Position numbers and translations under genes: made by a program. The notes under the pieces were generated by a model that was not told where the DNA came from, searched no databases, and was given only the letters and a program-made list of their open reading frames with translations. A stretch of 64,000 bases of DNA from Verrucomicrobiia bacterium (lineage in GTDB: Bacteria; Verrucomicrobiota; Verrucomicrobiia; Verrucomicrobiales; Akkermansiaceae): positions 1 to 64,000 of the forward strand of contig JAUIJD010000019.1 in NCBI GenBank assembly GCA_030431475.1, written 5' to 3'. Position 1 is the stretch's first letter; each line of letters opens with the position of its first letter. This document shows, piece by piece, positions 9,401-17,390 of this stretch.

Positions 9401-9890
9401 CGAGGAATTCTGCGCGGTCCGCGACACCTACTACGACCTTAGTGGACTCCCCACCCCCGCCTTCTTCTACGGGCTCGCCCCCGGCGAAGAGGTCGAGGTG
9501 GAGATCGACAAGGGAAAGACCCTGTTCATCAAGCTGGTCTCGATCACCGAGGCCGACTCCCACGGCAACCGCACGCTGTTCTACGAACTCAACGGGATGC
9601 CCCGCGAGTGCTCGGTCGCCGACCGGTCCCTCGGTGGCCAGGCCGGCCCCTCACGAGTGAAGGGCAACACTTCCAAGGCCGAACACGCCTGCGCCCCGAT
9701 GCCGGGCATGGTCACCGATGTCGTCATCTCGCCCGGCCAGGTCGTGGCCGAGGGCGAGAAGCTCGTCGTCCTGGAAGCGATGAAGATGCTCACCACCGTC
9801 AGCGCCGGCAAGGGGGGCACGGTGAAGAAGATCCACGTCACCAAGGGCGATCAGGTCGACAGCGACGACCTCCTCGTCGAGTTGGAATGA
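6417..9890 (+). CDS. pyc: Pyruvate carboxylase
   Basis: Single-chain, biotin-dependent pyruvate carboxylase (1157 residues, the normal length of the alpha4 enzymes) making oxaloacetate for anaplerosis. Domains in order: biotin carboxylase with LIHPGYGFLSEN, ATP-grasp FGGGGRGMRVV and FIEMNPRIQVEHTVTE (about 1-460); carboxyltransferase with TDTSMRDAHQSLIATRMRT and the metal-site HFHTHDTSG (about 530-810); the PYC/OADA region; and a C-terminal biotinyl domain with EAMKM at 1120-1124, K1123 being the biotinylation site. AGGAAAGG at 6403-6410 is a good ribosome-binding site for the ATG at 6417. It appears monocistronic. Confidence 0.97.
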   Translation: MSSDKLMAANRGEIAIRIFRAATELSLRTVSIYAQEDRFSRHRFKADEAYKLDEEKGPVGAYLDPEGIVALAKAKGVTLIHPGYGFLSENPDFARACTREGITFVGPSPELLEQMGDKTAARELAKRFDVPVLPGTEEPVTDPAEAAKIAEEIGFPLIIKAAFGGGGRGMRVVKRAGDLPGLLGEAQSEAEKAFGNPAVFLERYIPRAKHIEVQILGDRHGNVVHLHERDCSVQRRYQKVVEIAPSVELDPVVRGELCDAAVRLAKGIGYNNAGTVEFLYDMDRQDWFFIEMNPRIQVEHTVTECVTGIDLVRSQILVAEGHELHGDEIGIPAQDDIPCNGYAIQCRITTEDPERQFAPDYGRILNYRSAAGFGVRLDAGSGDAGSEITPFYDSMLVKLTTMGRNFETACQRMDRALREFRIRGVKTNIPFLENVIADETFRDGQAHTKLIDSKPELMRFTARRDRATKLLNYLSDVTINGNPTAKGWKPKEPILLPRIPHPRPAEAFTGQGSRELLLAKGPDDFCQWILDQKRLLITDTSMRDAHQSLIATRMRTRDMLNIADAYAAGLPGLFSLEMWGGATFDTAMRFLKECPWQRLRDLRERVPNILFQMLFRGSNAVGYSNYPDNVVAGFVKHAADSGMDIFRIFDSLNYLPNMQVAMEAAREHGQVLCEAAVCYTGDILDSSRTKYSLDYYLGKARELEKMGAHILAIKDMAGLCKPQAAYDLVHALKQEIGIPIHFHTHDTSGLNAASVIAAARAGCDIVDLAMASMSGSTSQPNLNSVSSALANSELDPGLDFDTLNEISDYWEETLLQYEPFDSAPRAGTAEVYEHEMPGGQYTNLREQANAMGLGHRWREIARTYAEVNQLFGDIVKVTPSSKVVGDMAMFLITRGIKPADVPKLKPGSIDWPESVIDMLSGGLGQPDGGWPADVQQVVLNGRPATTDRPGDLAEPVDLSKEAERFVRKPDPKADDIASPAVQDALYSHLMYPKVYEEFCAVRDTYYDLSGLPTPAFFYGLAPGEEVEVEIDKGKTLFIKLVSITEADSHGNRTLFYELNGMPRECSVADRSLGGQAGPSRVKGNTSKAEHACAPMPGMVTDVVISPGQVVAEGEKLVVLEAMKMLTTVSAGKGGTVKKIHVTKGDQVDSDDLLVELE

Positions 9891-10007
9891 GCCTTCGCCG
9901 CCCGCAAGCCGGCTCCCCCGCGACCCGGCCTGCCATGAGCCCGACGGGCCCGCCGGACGCGGCCTGAATCCGCGACACCCCATCATCGATGGACGGGAGA
10001 CCCGCGC

Positions 10008-11591
10008 CTATTCGTCGTCCAGCAGCGACTCGATCCTGCCGCGCCGGGCCAGTCGTCGACTCCAGAGCCGCGAGTGCCCCCGGAGCTTTTTCAAGGCCCC
10101 GGGCTGCATGCGGGAGATCCGGCGCACCGTGGCGGCATGCGGCACCACCTTCGGTGCCCGATCCTTGCTGCGCGATCGCTTCGACTTCCGGGCTTCCTCC
10201 TTCGACGAACCGACAGCCTTCTTCGCCGCCTTTTTCGCCGCCTTCTTGGCGGGAGCCGACTTCTTGGCCGACCCGCCCGGATGTCGTTTCTTGGGCAGCA
10301 CCAGTGCCCCGTCGGCAAACAACAGCACGTGCCCCTGGGTCAGCAACCAGAAGAGATCGACCAGCCATTCCTTCGGCGGCTCCTCGGTGCCCTCGGGCAG
10401 GAGGGCCTTCCACAGGTCCTCGAGCTTCGAATCCGGATGAGCATCCAGCCAGCGGACGATGGCGGACGGACGCTCCGACAGCTCCTCAAAGCTCACCAGC
10501 GGATGCGGGCGCGCCGGACCGCAGTAGAGCTTGCCCTGCTTCTTGAAGATCGCGAGATGGTCGGACTCCAGCATGTGGCAGATCGAGGGGATGATCATCG
10601 CCGGATGCCTCCGGGCGTGCGACCCGGCGAGCTTGATCGAAGCCAGCAACCTCTCGGACACATGCCGCGCCGGCACGTCTCCGGGCAACTCGGTCTCATG
10701 CACCTCCTCGAACACTTCGTCGAAGAGGCGGGTGGAGAAGTCCCGTTCGATCTCCGGACGCTCGAAGGTCCACGAATCGTCGTCCCCTCCCTTCGGCCGC
10801 CAGCGTTGACGCACCTTCATCGACTCGAGCCACTCGTTCACGGCCTCCTCGCCGCGCTCGGTCCGCACCTTCGCGGCGTAGCGTTCGAAGGGCATGCTTG
10901 AAAAGCGCTCCCGATGAAGACGGCGCAGGTTCGCCTGGTAGCTGTGGAAGTTCGGAGGCCCCAGCCACTCGCCGGAAATGCCGCAGCGCGCGACGACCTG
11001 GAAATTGCCGGCCGGAGGCTCGGTTTCGGTTTCGTCGGTCTCGTAGAAGTCCGCGAACCGCTCCGACTGCATGAAGTGAGCGACCGCCTCGTCCCGGGTG
11101 AGGAACAGACTGGCATCGAGCTTGCCCCGGTAGAAGGCAGGACGCTCGGCATCGAGCTTGATCTGGAGCCGATACCGCTCGCGACCGGCGAGAAACAACT
11201 GCGCCACATCGAAGAGCGAATAGACCCGCGCCCGATGCTGGATCTCCTTCACGATCAAATGCACTGCTTCCTCGGTGGGCAGCACGGTGATCTTCACGCC
11301 GTCGGCCGGCGCCGGCAGATCACGGGGAGCGCGCCCCCCGTCGCCGCGACGCCCCCGACCGCCGTCACGGCGGCCCTGACGATGGTCGCCCCGGCCTCCG
11401 CCGCGTTGCCCGCCGCCTCCGTCGCCCCGACGGTCGCCCCCGTCCCGGCGACCCCCTCCACGGCGCCCTTTCGGACCCTTGTCGCCCGGGTGATCGGCGT
11501 ACTTCTTCTTCGATTCGTCGCCACGTGCCCACGCGGGACCGAGATCGAAGGCGGAGAGGAGATCTTTCGACGGATCCGATGAGTCGCTCAC
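10008..11591 (-). CDS. RG/GR-rich and lysine-rich protein of unknown function, possible RNA-binding
   Basis: I do not recognise this 527-residue protein. It has three parts: a disordered N-terminus (about 27-90) of RGG, GDRRG and GGRGD repeats; a long, mostly helical globular core (about 95-430) with segments such as LPTEEAVHLIVKEIQHRARVYSLFDVAQLFL and HPAMIIPSICHMLESDHLAIF; and a basic C-terminus (about 435-500) of KKAAKK repeats like those of histone H1. Both tails predict nucleic-acid binding. The core could include winged-helix-like segments, but that is a guess. Start is GTG 11589-11591. It ends convergent with pyc and precedes waaA by 49 bases on the same strand, in reverse order. Confidence 0.75.
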   Translation of the reverse strand: MSDSSDPSKDLLSAFDLGPAWARGDESKKKYADHPGDKGPKGRRGGGRRDGGDRRGDGGGGQRGGGRGDHRQGRRDGGRGRRGDGGRAPRDLPAPADGVKITVLPTEEAVHLIVKEIQHRARVYSLFDVAQLFLAGRERYRLQIKLDAERPAFYRGKLDASLFLTRDEAVAHFMQSERFADFYETDETETEPPAGNFQVVARCGISGEWLGPPNFHSYQANLRRLHRERFSSMPFERYAAKVRTERGEEAVNEWLESMKVRQRWRPKGGDDDSWTFERPEIERDFSTRLFDEVFEEVHETELPGDVPARHVSERLLASIKLAGSHARRHPAMIIPSICHMLESDHLAIFKKQGKLYCGPARPHPLVSFEELSERPSAIVRWLDAHPDSKLEDLWKALLPEGTEEPPKEWLVDLFWLLTQGHVLLFADGALVLPKKRHPGGSAKKSAPAKKAAKKAAKKAVGSSKEEARKSKRSRSKDRAPKVVPHAATVRRISRMQPGALKKLRGHSRLWSRRLARRGRIESLLDDE

Positions 11592-11640
11592 ACGGAAATC
11601 TCTAGCGCGTTTCCGCCCCGAAATGAAAGCGGCGATTGCA

Positions 11641-12918
11641 TCAATCCTGCCAACGATGGGGGAGCTCGTCCTCCAGCCATTCGATCACTCGTCCCACCGC
11701 CCCCGCATGCCGCTGCAGAATCTTCCGAGCGATCTCGGGGTCGGGCTTCCGGTGCCCCTCGAGCAGCTCGACGAGCGCCTTCCGGAGCCGGCCCCCGTCC
11801 TCCACCCGCCACGCCGCCCCCATGTCGACGAGACGGCCGGCGAGAGGCTCGAAATTCTCCATGTGGGGCCCGAACAGCAGCGGCTTCCCCGCCTGGATTG
11901 CCTCGGCGGGGTTCTGCCCACCCACCGCGAGAAAGCTCTTTCCGATCACCACCACGTCGGCGTGCGCGGTCCAATCCCGGAGCTCACCGGTCGAATCCAC
12001 CAACAGCACGACCCGCCCGCCCCCGTCCGGCGACTCGAATCCCGAGCGCAGCACGACGCGGAACCCGGCATCCTCGAGCATCACCTTCACCGAGGCGCGG
12101 CGCTCGGCATGGCGTGGCACCACCAGCGGAAATCCGCCGGCCTCGGCCACCGCCGACGCAATCAATGGCTCCTCGCCCGCATGAGTGCTCGCCGCCACCA
12201 CCACCGGCCTCCCCCCGCGACACCGTTCGATCATCCGCTCAAACTCGGGGCGTGGTTGCGGCTTGGGACCATCTCCCGGATCGAATTTCAGACTCCCCGT
12301 GCAACGGACCCGCTCCTCCGGCACGCCGAGATGCTGCCAGATTGCGGCATCCTCCTCTTCCTGGACGGCCACCCGGTCGAGCCGCGAGAAGACCGGACGG
12401 ACCCAGGAGGCCAGCTTTTCATAGCGTCGCCGGGATCGGGGCGACATCCGGGCATTCACCAAAGAGACGGGGATTCGCCGACGTTCAGCTTCCACCATCA
12501 GGTTGGGCCACATCTCCCCTTCGACCAGCACCACGCGGCAGGGCTCGAAGCGATCGAGATACCGCCTCACACAGATTCTCAGATCGACCGGCTGATAGAC
12601 CACCCGCAGCCGCTCGTCCTCCCGCGGAAGGGCGACCTGGTGACCGGTCGCCGTCGCGACCGCCAGCACGAACGACTGCCCGGGATCCCGCCGGCGCCAT
12701 GAATCGATCAACTTCAGCGCCAGCATCGCCTCCCCGACGCTCACCGCATGGACGTGAATCGCCCCGCAGGGCTCGAACTCGGCGGCGCGTCGATACCAGC
12801 CGAAACGCTCCAGCAGCCCGCTGCCGAAGCCTCCGCGGCGGCCCATCTTGATCACCCACCCCGGCAAGGCCACGCCGAGATAGAGCGGCAGCAGCAGGCG
12901 GTAGAGGATCAGGGCCAT
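11641..12918 (-). CDS. waaA: 3-deoxy-D-manno-octulosonic acid (Kdo) transferase
   Basis: GT30 glycosyltransferase that adds Kdo to lipid A precursor at the inner membrane. The 425-residue protein has the N-terminal anchor typical of the family (LILYRLLLPLYLGVALPGWVIKM), the GERFG-like FGWYRR, IHVHAVSVGEAMLALKLI, VLVEGEMWPNLM, SLVNARMSPRSRRRY, and the C-terminal AVGGQNPAEAIQAGKPLLFGPHMENF (the HNPLEP-type motif, here QNPAEA). The ATG at 12918 is set by MALILYRLL. It is 10 bases after rsmD and closes the cluster from 15632. It implies an LPS-bearing outer membrane. Confidence 0.93.
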   Translation of the reverse strand: MALILYRLLLPLYLGVALPGWVIKMGRRGGFGSGLLERFGWYRRAAEFEPCGAIHVHAVSVGEAMLALKLIDSWRRRDPGQSFVLAVATATGHQVALPREDERLRVVYQPVDLRICVRRYLDRFEPCRVVLVEGEMWPNLMVEAERRRIPVSLVNARMSPRSRRRYEKLASWVRPVFSRLDRVAVQEEEDAAIWQHLGVPEERVRCTGSLKFDPGDGPKPQPRPEFERMIERCRGGRPVVVAASTHAGEEPLIASAVAEAGGFPLVVPRHAERRASVKVMLEDAGFRVVLRSGFESPDGGGRVVLLVDSTGELRDWTAHADVVVIGKSFLAVGGQNPAEAIQAGKPLLFGPHMENFEPLAGRLVDMGAAWRVEDGGRLRKALVELLEGHRKPDPEIARKILQRHAGAVGRVIEWLEDELPHRWQD

Positions 12919-12928
12919 CCGCGGCAGG

Positions 12929-13486
12929 CTAGGAAGCCCCCTGCGGAGCGTAAAGCAGGATGGCACTGCCGCCGTAGCTGCGATGCTCCAGCAACTCGTA
13001 GTCCGCCGATGACGGGGGCTCGGCATCCGACGACTGCTCGAGCAGAAGCAGGCCGTCATCGGCCAGCACACCGCGGAGCGATTCGGATCCCAAGAGCTCC
13101 GCCACATGATCGCGATCGAGCACCGACCGGGCATACGGAGGATCGGCGAAAACCAGATCGTAGGCACCCCGCTCACGCCGAAGCCATCCATGCACGTCGG
13201 CCCGCACGACCCGGCCGCCTTCGAGACCGGTCGCCCTGAGATTTTCGCCCAGCACCCGCTCGGCGGCACGGTTCTCGTCGACGAAGACGCACGACGCCGC
13301 GCCCCGGCTCAGAGCCTCGAGACCCAGCGCGCCCGAGCCCGCGAAAAGATCCAGCACCCTCGCACCCTCGACGCGCTCGCCCAGCATCGAGAACAAGGCC
13401 TGCCGGACGAAATCCGTGGTCGGGCGTGTCACCCCCTTCGGCACCTTGATCGCCCGCCGTCCCGCCTTTCCCGCGATGATTCTCAC
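12929..13486 (-). CDS. rsmD: 16S rRNA (guanine(966)-N(2))-methyltransferase
   Basis: SAM-dependent N2-methylation of G966 in 16S rRNA. The 185-residue protein has MRIIAGKAGRR and RPTTDFVRQALFSML at the N-terminus, SAM motif I DLFAGSGALGLEALSRG (from residue 46) and the amino-methyltransferase motif DPPY (115-118). The start is GTG at 13486. It is 6 bases downstream of the AsmA-like gene and 10 bases upstream of waaA, so all three are co-transcribed. Confidence 0.94.
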   Translation of the reverse strand: MRIIAGKAGRRAIKVPKGVTRPTTDFVRQALFSMLGERVEGARVLDLFAGSGALGLEALSRGAASCVFVDENRAAERVLGENLRATGLEGGRVVRADVHGWLRRERGAYDLVFADPPYARSVLDRDHVAELLGSESLRGVLADDGLLLLEQSSDAEPPSSADYELLEHRSYGGSAILLYAPQGAS

Positions 13487-13492
13487 CGCCCC

Positions 13493-14893
13493 CTACCTGC
13501 CAACCCCGGTCCCGTTTCGCAAGCGCTCGCTCCACTCTTCGAAAGCAAGACGCTCTCCCCCGTCACCCAGCTCCACCCACCAGCGACCGTCCTCGTCGGA
13601 CCAGACCGTCACGTCGGCATAGACCGGTGAGCCCGGTGCCAGAGGCCGCCACGCGACAGGGCCGATGCGAGTGCCGACAACCGCCGCATGCGCTTCCGGC
13701 AAACTCACCCGTGCCACCAAGGCCCCGCTGCCTTTGCCAAGCCAGCCGTTCCCCTGAAGCGAGACAGGTTCCCCCATCAGACGAAATCCGGGGCAGCGGA
13801 TTCGCCCGCGGGACAGCAGCACCTGGCCGCTCGCCGCGTCGAAAACCCACTCTCCCCAACCCTCCCGCCAAAGCCCGAGCCCCGCCCCCTTGGCCTCGGC
13901 TCGAGCCGTCCAGGTCGATGGATACGCGAGCCATCCGAAGCCTTCCACCCTCATCACCGACGGCGCCATCTCGCCTCCCAAGCCAGAATCAAAACGCCAC
14001 TCAAGCGGACTCGAGATGCTGATTGAAGCTTTTGTTTGAATAGGCAGTCCAGAAGTCACTCTGATCTTTGCTTCTACGTGGGTCACATGGTTTTCTCCCG
14101 CAACTTTCAGAACCACATCCGCGATGCGATCTGGCGACTTCTTGAGCCGCATTGAAACAGTTGATTTACCATCGACCAGCAGGCTGGAATCGGCGACGCC
14201 GGTGATGGTTCCGGTTCCCGAGCCAAGCAAGGGCACGGCCCCGTTGAACCCTTCGCATTGCAGCCACTCGCCCGGCAGCCCGAATCCCACGATCCGGAAT
14301 CCGCCGCCCCGGACGGTCAGCCAGCTCACCTCCCCGGCCGGGGACGGCTCCCCTTCTAATGGGACTTGAGACGACGGGACTCCGTCACCCTGAACGCCCG
14401 GACCGGGGGCAGGTGACGGCCGTCCGGCCGAACCGGGAGACGAGATCGTTTCCGCCTCCCCGCCATCAGCCGCCGCGATGACAGGCGGCTCGGGCGCCGC
14501 CTGCAGCGCCGTCGATGCGATCGAGAGCAGAAGTTCCGCATCGAGCTCCAGTTCGGGACCGATCAGCTCGGCGCCACGAATCGTCCGCCGGCCCCGGAGC
14601 CAGGCGCTGTAGTCCGGCCAGACGCGGGCTTCCTCGACGGTGATCAGCGGCCTCTCGTCGAGCCCGTCCGGCTTGGCGACCGTCAACCCATGAACCACCG
14701 CACCTCCCCACGGCGACCACGACAGCCGCTCGATGTGCGTCTCGAGCCCCAGACGTGCCTCGACCTTCGAGGCCACCCGGCGGCACGCCCACGGCGTCGA
14801 CAGCACCCACTGCAGCAGCCCGAACAGGCCTGCGAAGAGCCCCAAGGCTGCAAGCAACCAGAAACGCCAGCGCCGCCGAGGTTTCCGCCGCAT
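13493..14893 (-). CDS. AsmA-like membrane-anchored envelope protein
   Basis: A 466-residue protein with a basic N-terminus and one signal anchor (about 8-30, WRFWLLAALGLFAGLFGLLQWVL), then a periplasmic domain. The first part, LGLETHIERLSWSPWGGAVVHGLTVAKPDG, resembles the start of AsmA/translocase-like proteins, where a beta-taco fold holds or moves lipids. A P/S/G-rich linker (about 130-190) precedes a second beta-rich half. The ATG at 14893 is preferred over 14941 because it has GGAG upstream and does not overlap the previous gene. A stretch near 14020-14190 has clearly lower GC than the rest, with the frame intact. The AsmA assignment is by pattern only. Confidence 0.6.
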   Translation of the reverse strand: MRRKPRRRWRFWLLAALGLFAGLFGLLQWVLSTPWACRRVASKVEARLGLETHIERLSWSPWGGAVVHGLTVAKPDGLDERPLITVEEARVWPDYSAWLRGRRTIRGAELIGPELELDAELLLSIASTALQAAPEPPVIAAADGGEAETISSPGSAGRPSPAPGPGVQGDGVPSSQVPLEGEPSPAGEVSWLTVRGGGFRIVGFGLPGEWLQCEGFNGAVPLLGSGTGTITGVADSSLLVDGKSTVSMRLKKSPDRIADVVLKVAGENHVTHVEAKIRVTSGLPIQTKASISISSPLEWRFDSGLGGEMAPSVMRVEGFGWLAYPSTWTARAEAKGAGLGLWREGWGEWVFDAASGQVLLSRGRIRCPGFRLMGEPVSLQGNGWLGKGSGALVARVSLPEAHAAVVGTRIGPVAWRPLAPGSPVYADVTVWSDEDGRWWVELGDGGERLAFEEWSERLRNGTGVGR

Positions 14894-14903
14894 GTCTCCG
14901 CCC

Positions 14904-15632
14904 TTACTTCGCCGGCGGCGTTTTGAGAATACCCGCCTCACCCATCGGATAGCGGATCACGAGGCTCTTGTCGTAGAGGCGCGTTCCCTCCGAGGAGACC
15001 TCCTGCATGCGATAGATGAGCAGACCGAACTTTCCGTCGCCGGTCTTGCCGATCGCGAAGTTCTCCTTGGTCTTTCCGAGACTCGTCTCTTCCTCAAGCT
15101 TCCACTCGTGGCCGGTCCAGGCTCCGAGGATGCTGTTCTTGTCGGCATCGACGTCGTCGAGACGCTCAAGCGTCCCGTTCGGCGATACGAAGATGTCCTT
15201 CTCCGGGTCGTACTTGAGGGTCGAAATCGGGCTCGATCCCCCGCCCGGCACCGCGGCGTTGATATTCCAGCGACCGTCACCCGCCTTCTTGAGCTGGAGG
15301 ATCACCGGATCCACCGATTTGAACTCCCGCTTCGACCACAGATCCAGGTATTCCTTGTACTGTTCCTCGGTCAGTCCGAGCTTCGGATCGTAGGGCAGCG
15401 GGACGCCCGGCGACGCCTTCTTGGAATGCTCCGCAAACCAGTCGGGATCCTTCTGGGCGGCCTGCTCGACCATCGCGACGTACTTGTCGAGCTCGGCCGG
15501 CGGCACCACCACGGTCGTCGCACCTTTCACGAGCTTGCCTTCGGGCAGGTAGTCGAGCGTCTTCGGCACCTCGGCTCCGGCGAAGCAGGCGAGGGACAGG
15601 ACGGCGCATGCGGAAACAGTCGAAATTTTCAT
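14904..15632 (-). CDS. Secreted protein of unknown function
   Basis: A 242-residue protein with a signal peptide (MKISTVSACAVLSLACFAGA). The mature part is soluble and mixed alpha/beta, with EYLDLWSKREFKSVDPVILQLKKAGDGRWNINAAVPGG and LKYDPEKDIFVSPNGTLERLDDVDADKNSILGAWTGHEWKLEEE, and ends in a segment resembling a ligand-sensing strand (FGLLIYRMQEVSSEGTRLYDKSLVIRYP). I recognise no domain. It is 10 bases upstream of the AsmA-like gene and is likely the first gene of the waaA cluster, suggesting an envelope role (inference). Confidence 0.72.
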   Translation of the reverse strand: MKISTVSACAVLSLACFAGAEVPKTLDYLPEGKLVKGATTVVVPPAELDKYVAMVEQAAQKDPDWFAEHSKKASPGVPLPYDPKLGLTEEQYKEYLDLWSKREFKSVDPVILQLKKAGDGRWNINAAVPGGGSSPISTLKYDPEKDIFVSPNGTLERLDDVDADKNSILGAWTGHEWKLEEETSLGKTKENFAIGKTGDGKFGLLIYRMQEVSSEGTRLYDKSLVIRYPMGEAGILKTPPAK

Positions 15633-15691
15633 GAGACGGCCCAGAGGCTGCGTCGCCCCCCGGCGAAACACAAGCGGCAATCAGACGCGCC

Positions 15692-16627
15692 TCACCGCCT
15701 CAGGAAATCCTCGATTTCCGCCGTCAGAACCTGCGGCTGCTCCTCCGGAACGGAGTGTCCGCTGTCCTCGATCACCGCCAGGCGAGTCCGTGCGGGAGCT
15801 CCCTCGAGGCCGACCCGGAGACTCTCTAGCGGGACGACCTCGTCCTGGCGGGACCCGACCACCAGCAGCGGCTGGTCCAGATCCTCGAGGCGCACCCGCT
15901 GCTCGCCAAGCGTCTCGAGGGAATCCCCGAAGCCGCGGTAGGCCCGGCCCAGCCCTTCGACCAGGAGGCGCCGTTGATACTCGGCGATCACCTCGCGGGT
16001 GAGCACCTCCTTGCGATGGTAGGCCCTCGACAGCAGCGCGGCGAAGCGGTCCTCGTCGGAAACGAGCAGGCGGAACCCCGGATACACCGCCTCCCGCAGC
16101 AGCCCCGAACGGATGAAGCCGGCAGGGGCGACGTCCATGTTGAGAGCCGGACTGACCAGCACCAGCCGGCGCACCCGGCGCGGATGCTCGGCCGCCAGTC
16201 GCATCGCGAGATAGCCCCCGTAGGAATGCCCAACCACGTCGGCCTCGCGGATCCCGAGGTGATCCATCGTTCCCCGGACGAGATCCACCTGACCCTCCAG
16301 CGAGTAGGCCGAGGCCTCTTTCGGCCGCTCGGTGAAACCGAACCCGTTGAGATCCAGGGCCACCACCCGCCGCGAGCGGCCCAGCCGGGGCCCGAGTTCA
16401 CGGAACCCGTAGGTCGAGGAACCGAGACCGTGAAGCAGGACCACGGGACGACCTCCCTCGCCCCATTGCTCGATGTGGACCCGCTGCCCATCGATTTCGA
16501 TCAGGTTGCCCGCCGGGACCTCCGCGATCACCGCGTCGTAGTCCTCAAGCGGCGCGCACGACGCCACCAGCCCGGGCAGCAGCCAGGAGGTGATCCGCCG
16601 CCAGTATGCCTTGCGCCAACCATTCAT
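15692..16627 (-). CDS. Alpha/beta-hydrolase lipoprotein
   Basis: A 311-residue alpha/beta-hydrolase fold enzyme with a lipoprotein-type signal (VASC, C24), so it should act in the periplasm or at the outer membrane. Visible features are the oxyanion strand VVLLHGLGSS, the nucleophile elbow GHSYGG (S135), a probable acid D262 in GSRQDEVVP, and H291 in EDSGHSVPEE. The mid-domain cap is short and helical. The substrate cannot be read from sequence; epoxide-hydrolase/haloperoxidase-like esterases are the nearest types. It lies 59 bases upstream of the 15632 gene on the same strand. Confidence 0.83.
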   Translation of the reverse strand: MNGWRKAYWRRITSWLLPGLVASCAPLEDYDAVIAEVPAGNLIEIDGQRVHIEQWGEGGRPVVLLHGLGSSTYGFRELGPRLGRSRRVVALDLNGFGFTERPKEASAYSLEGQVDLVRGTMDHLGIREADVVGHSYGGYLAMRLAAEHPRRVRRLVLVSPALNMDVAPAGFIRSGLLREAVYPGFRLLVSDEDRFAALLSRAYHRKEVLTREVIAEYQRRLLVEGLGRAYRGFGDSLETLGEQRVRLEDLDQPLLVVGSRQDEVVPLESLRVGLEGAPARTRLAVIEDSGHSVPEEQPQVLTAEIEDFLRR

Positions 16628-16676
16628 CCGGGCCGCACCGACGGCGGCATCCCGCCGCGCGCAAGTGATTTGAGCC

Positions 16677-17264
16677 TCACCGGTCCCGGGCGCCACACTT
16701 CGGAAGGCTCGCCGAGCGCCGATACCACTCCGGTTTGAATCCCTGGCCGAGCCGGGTCGCGCCCCGAAGTTCGAGCTTGAGTTTGCGGCGGTTGAAATCG
16801 TCTTCCTCGTCCATCTTCACACTCATGTCCGCCCGGCCGATCAGGCGAACCGGACGCTGCGCTTTCGCCGCTTCCCGCAAGGCCTTCACCAAGCGGTCGC
16901 TGGCGACCCGGGGCGACATCTTCACCACATGGCGCCGGCGGACCGTCCGGTCCTCCTCGGTCACGGGAAAGACGATCTCCTCGCACTCCAGATCCGCGAG
17001 CACCCGATACCTGCCGTCGGCCCCCGCGCACTCGAGCTGGAACGACGGCCGGCGCAGGGTGACCCGCTTCACTCCGGAATTCTCCAGCGTGAGCTCCAGA
17101 CGGCCTCCGCCTTCCGGGCCGAAGTGCACCTTGTCGATCGACTTCAGCGTGATCCGCCGCTCGATCCCGTAGGGCTTGGCCATCACGCTCACCAGAGGAT
17201 CGTGGATCTTCACCTGCCCCATCAACGGGAGCGGCGCGAGGACGAGGAGGAAACGCGCGAACAT
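16677..17264 (-). CDS. Secreted protein of unknown function (beta-rich)
   Basis: A 195-residue protein with a short signal peptide (MFARFLLVLAPLPLMGQ). The mature region is rich in alternating strands (GGGRLELTLENSGVKRVTLRRPSFQLECAG, RVLADLECEEIVFPV) and resembles LEA-2/immunoglobulin-like 'water stress' folds, but this is a guess. The ATG at 17264 is set by the signal peptide. It precedes the hydrolase gene by 49 bases on the same strand and is divergent from the YHYH gene across a 126-base region containing A/T-rich stretches that may hold both promoters. Confidence 0.65.
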   Translation of the reverse strand: MFARFLLVLAPLPLMGQVKIHDPLVSVMAKPYGIERRITLKSIDKVHFGPEGGGRLELTLENSGVKRVTLRRPSFQLECAGADGRYRVLADLECEEIVFPVTEEDRTVRRRHVVKMSPRVASDRLVKALREAAKAQRPVRLIGRADMSVKMDEEDDFNRRKLKLELRGATRLGQGFKPEWYRRSASLPKCGARDR

Positions 17265-17390
17265 CTCCCACCGTTGAAGCGCAATCCCGAGAGGGAAAGG
17301 GCGGATTTGTGGAGATTTCGACCCATTTCTTTTTCCATCCCTTTTCCCACTCCACATCTGATCTTTACACAAGCGGGCTCTCCTCGGGCC

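Noticed and set aside
6309-9563. Very long minus-strand reading frame opposite pyc (1084 codons)
   Set aside because: It is antisense to a complete pyruvate carboxylase and arises from high GC at third positions. Its composition (V/D/G/R-rich with no domain) is typical of shadows.
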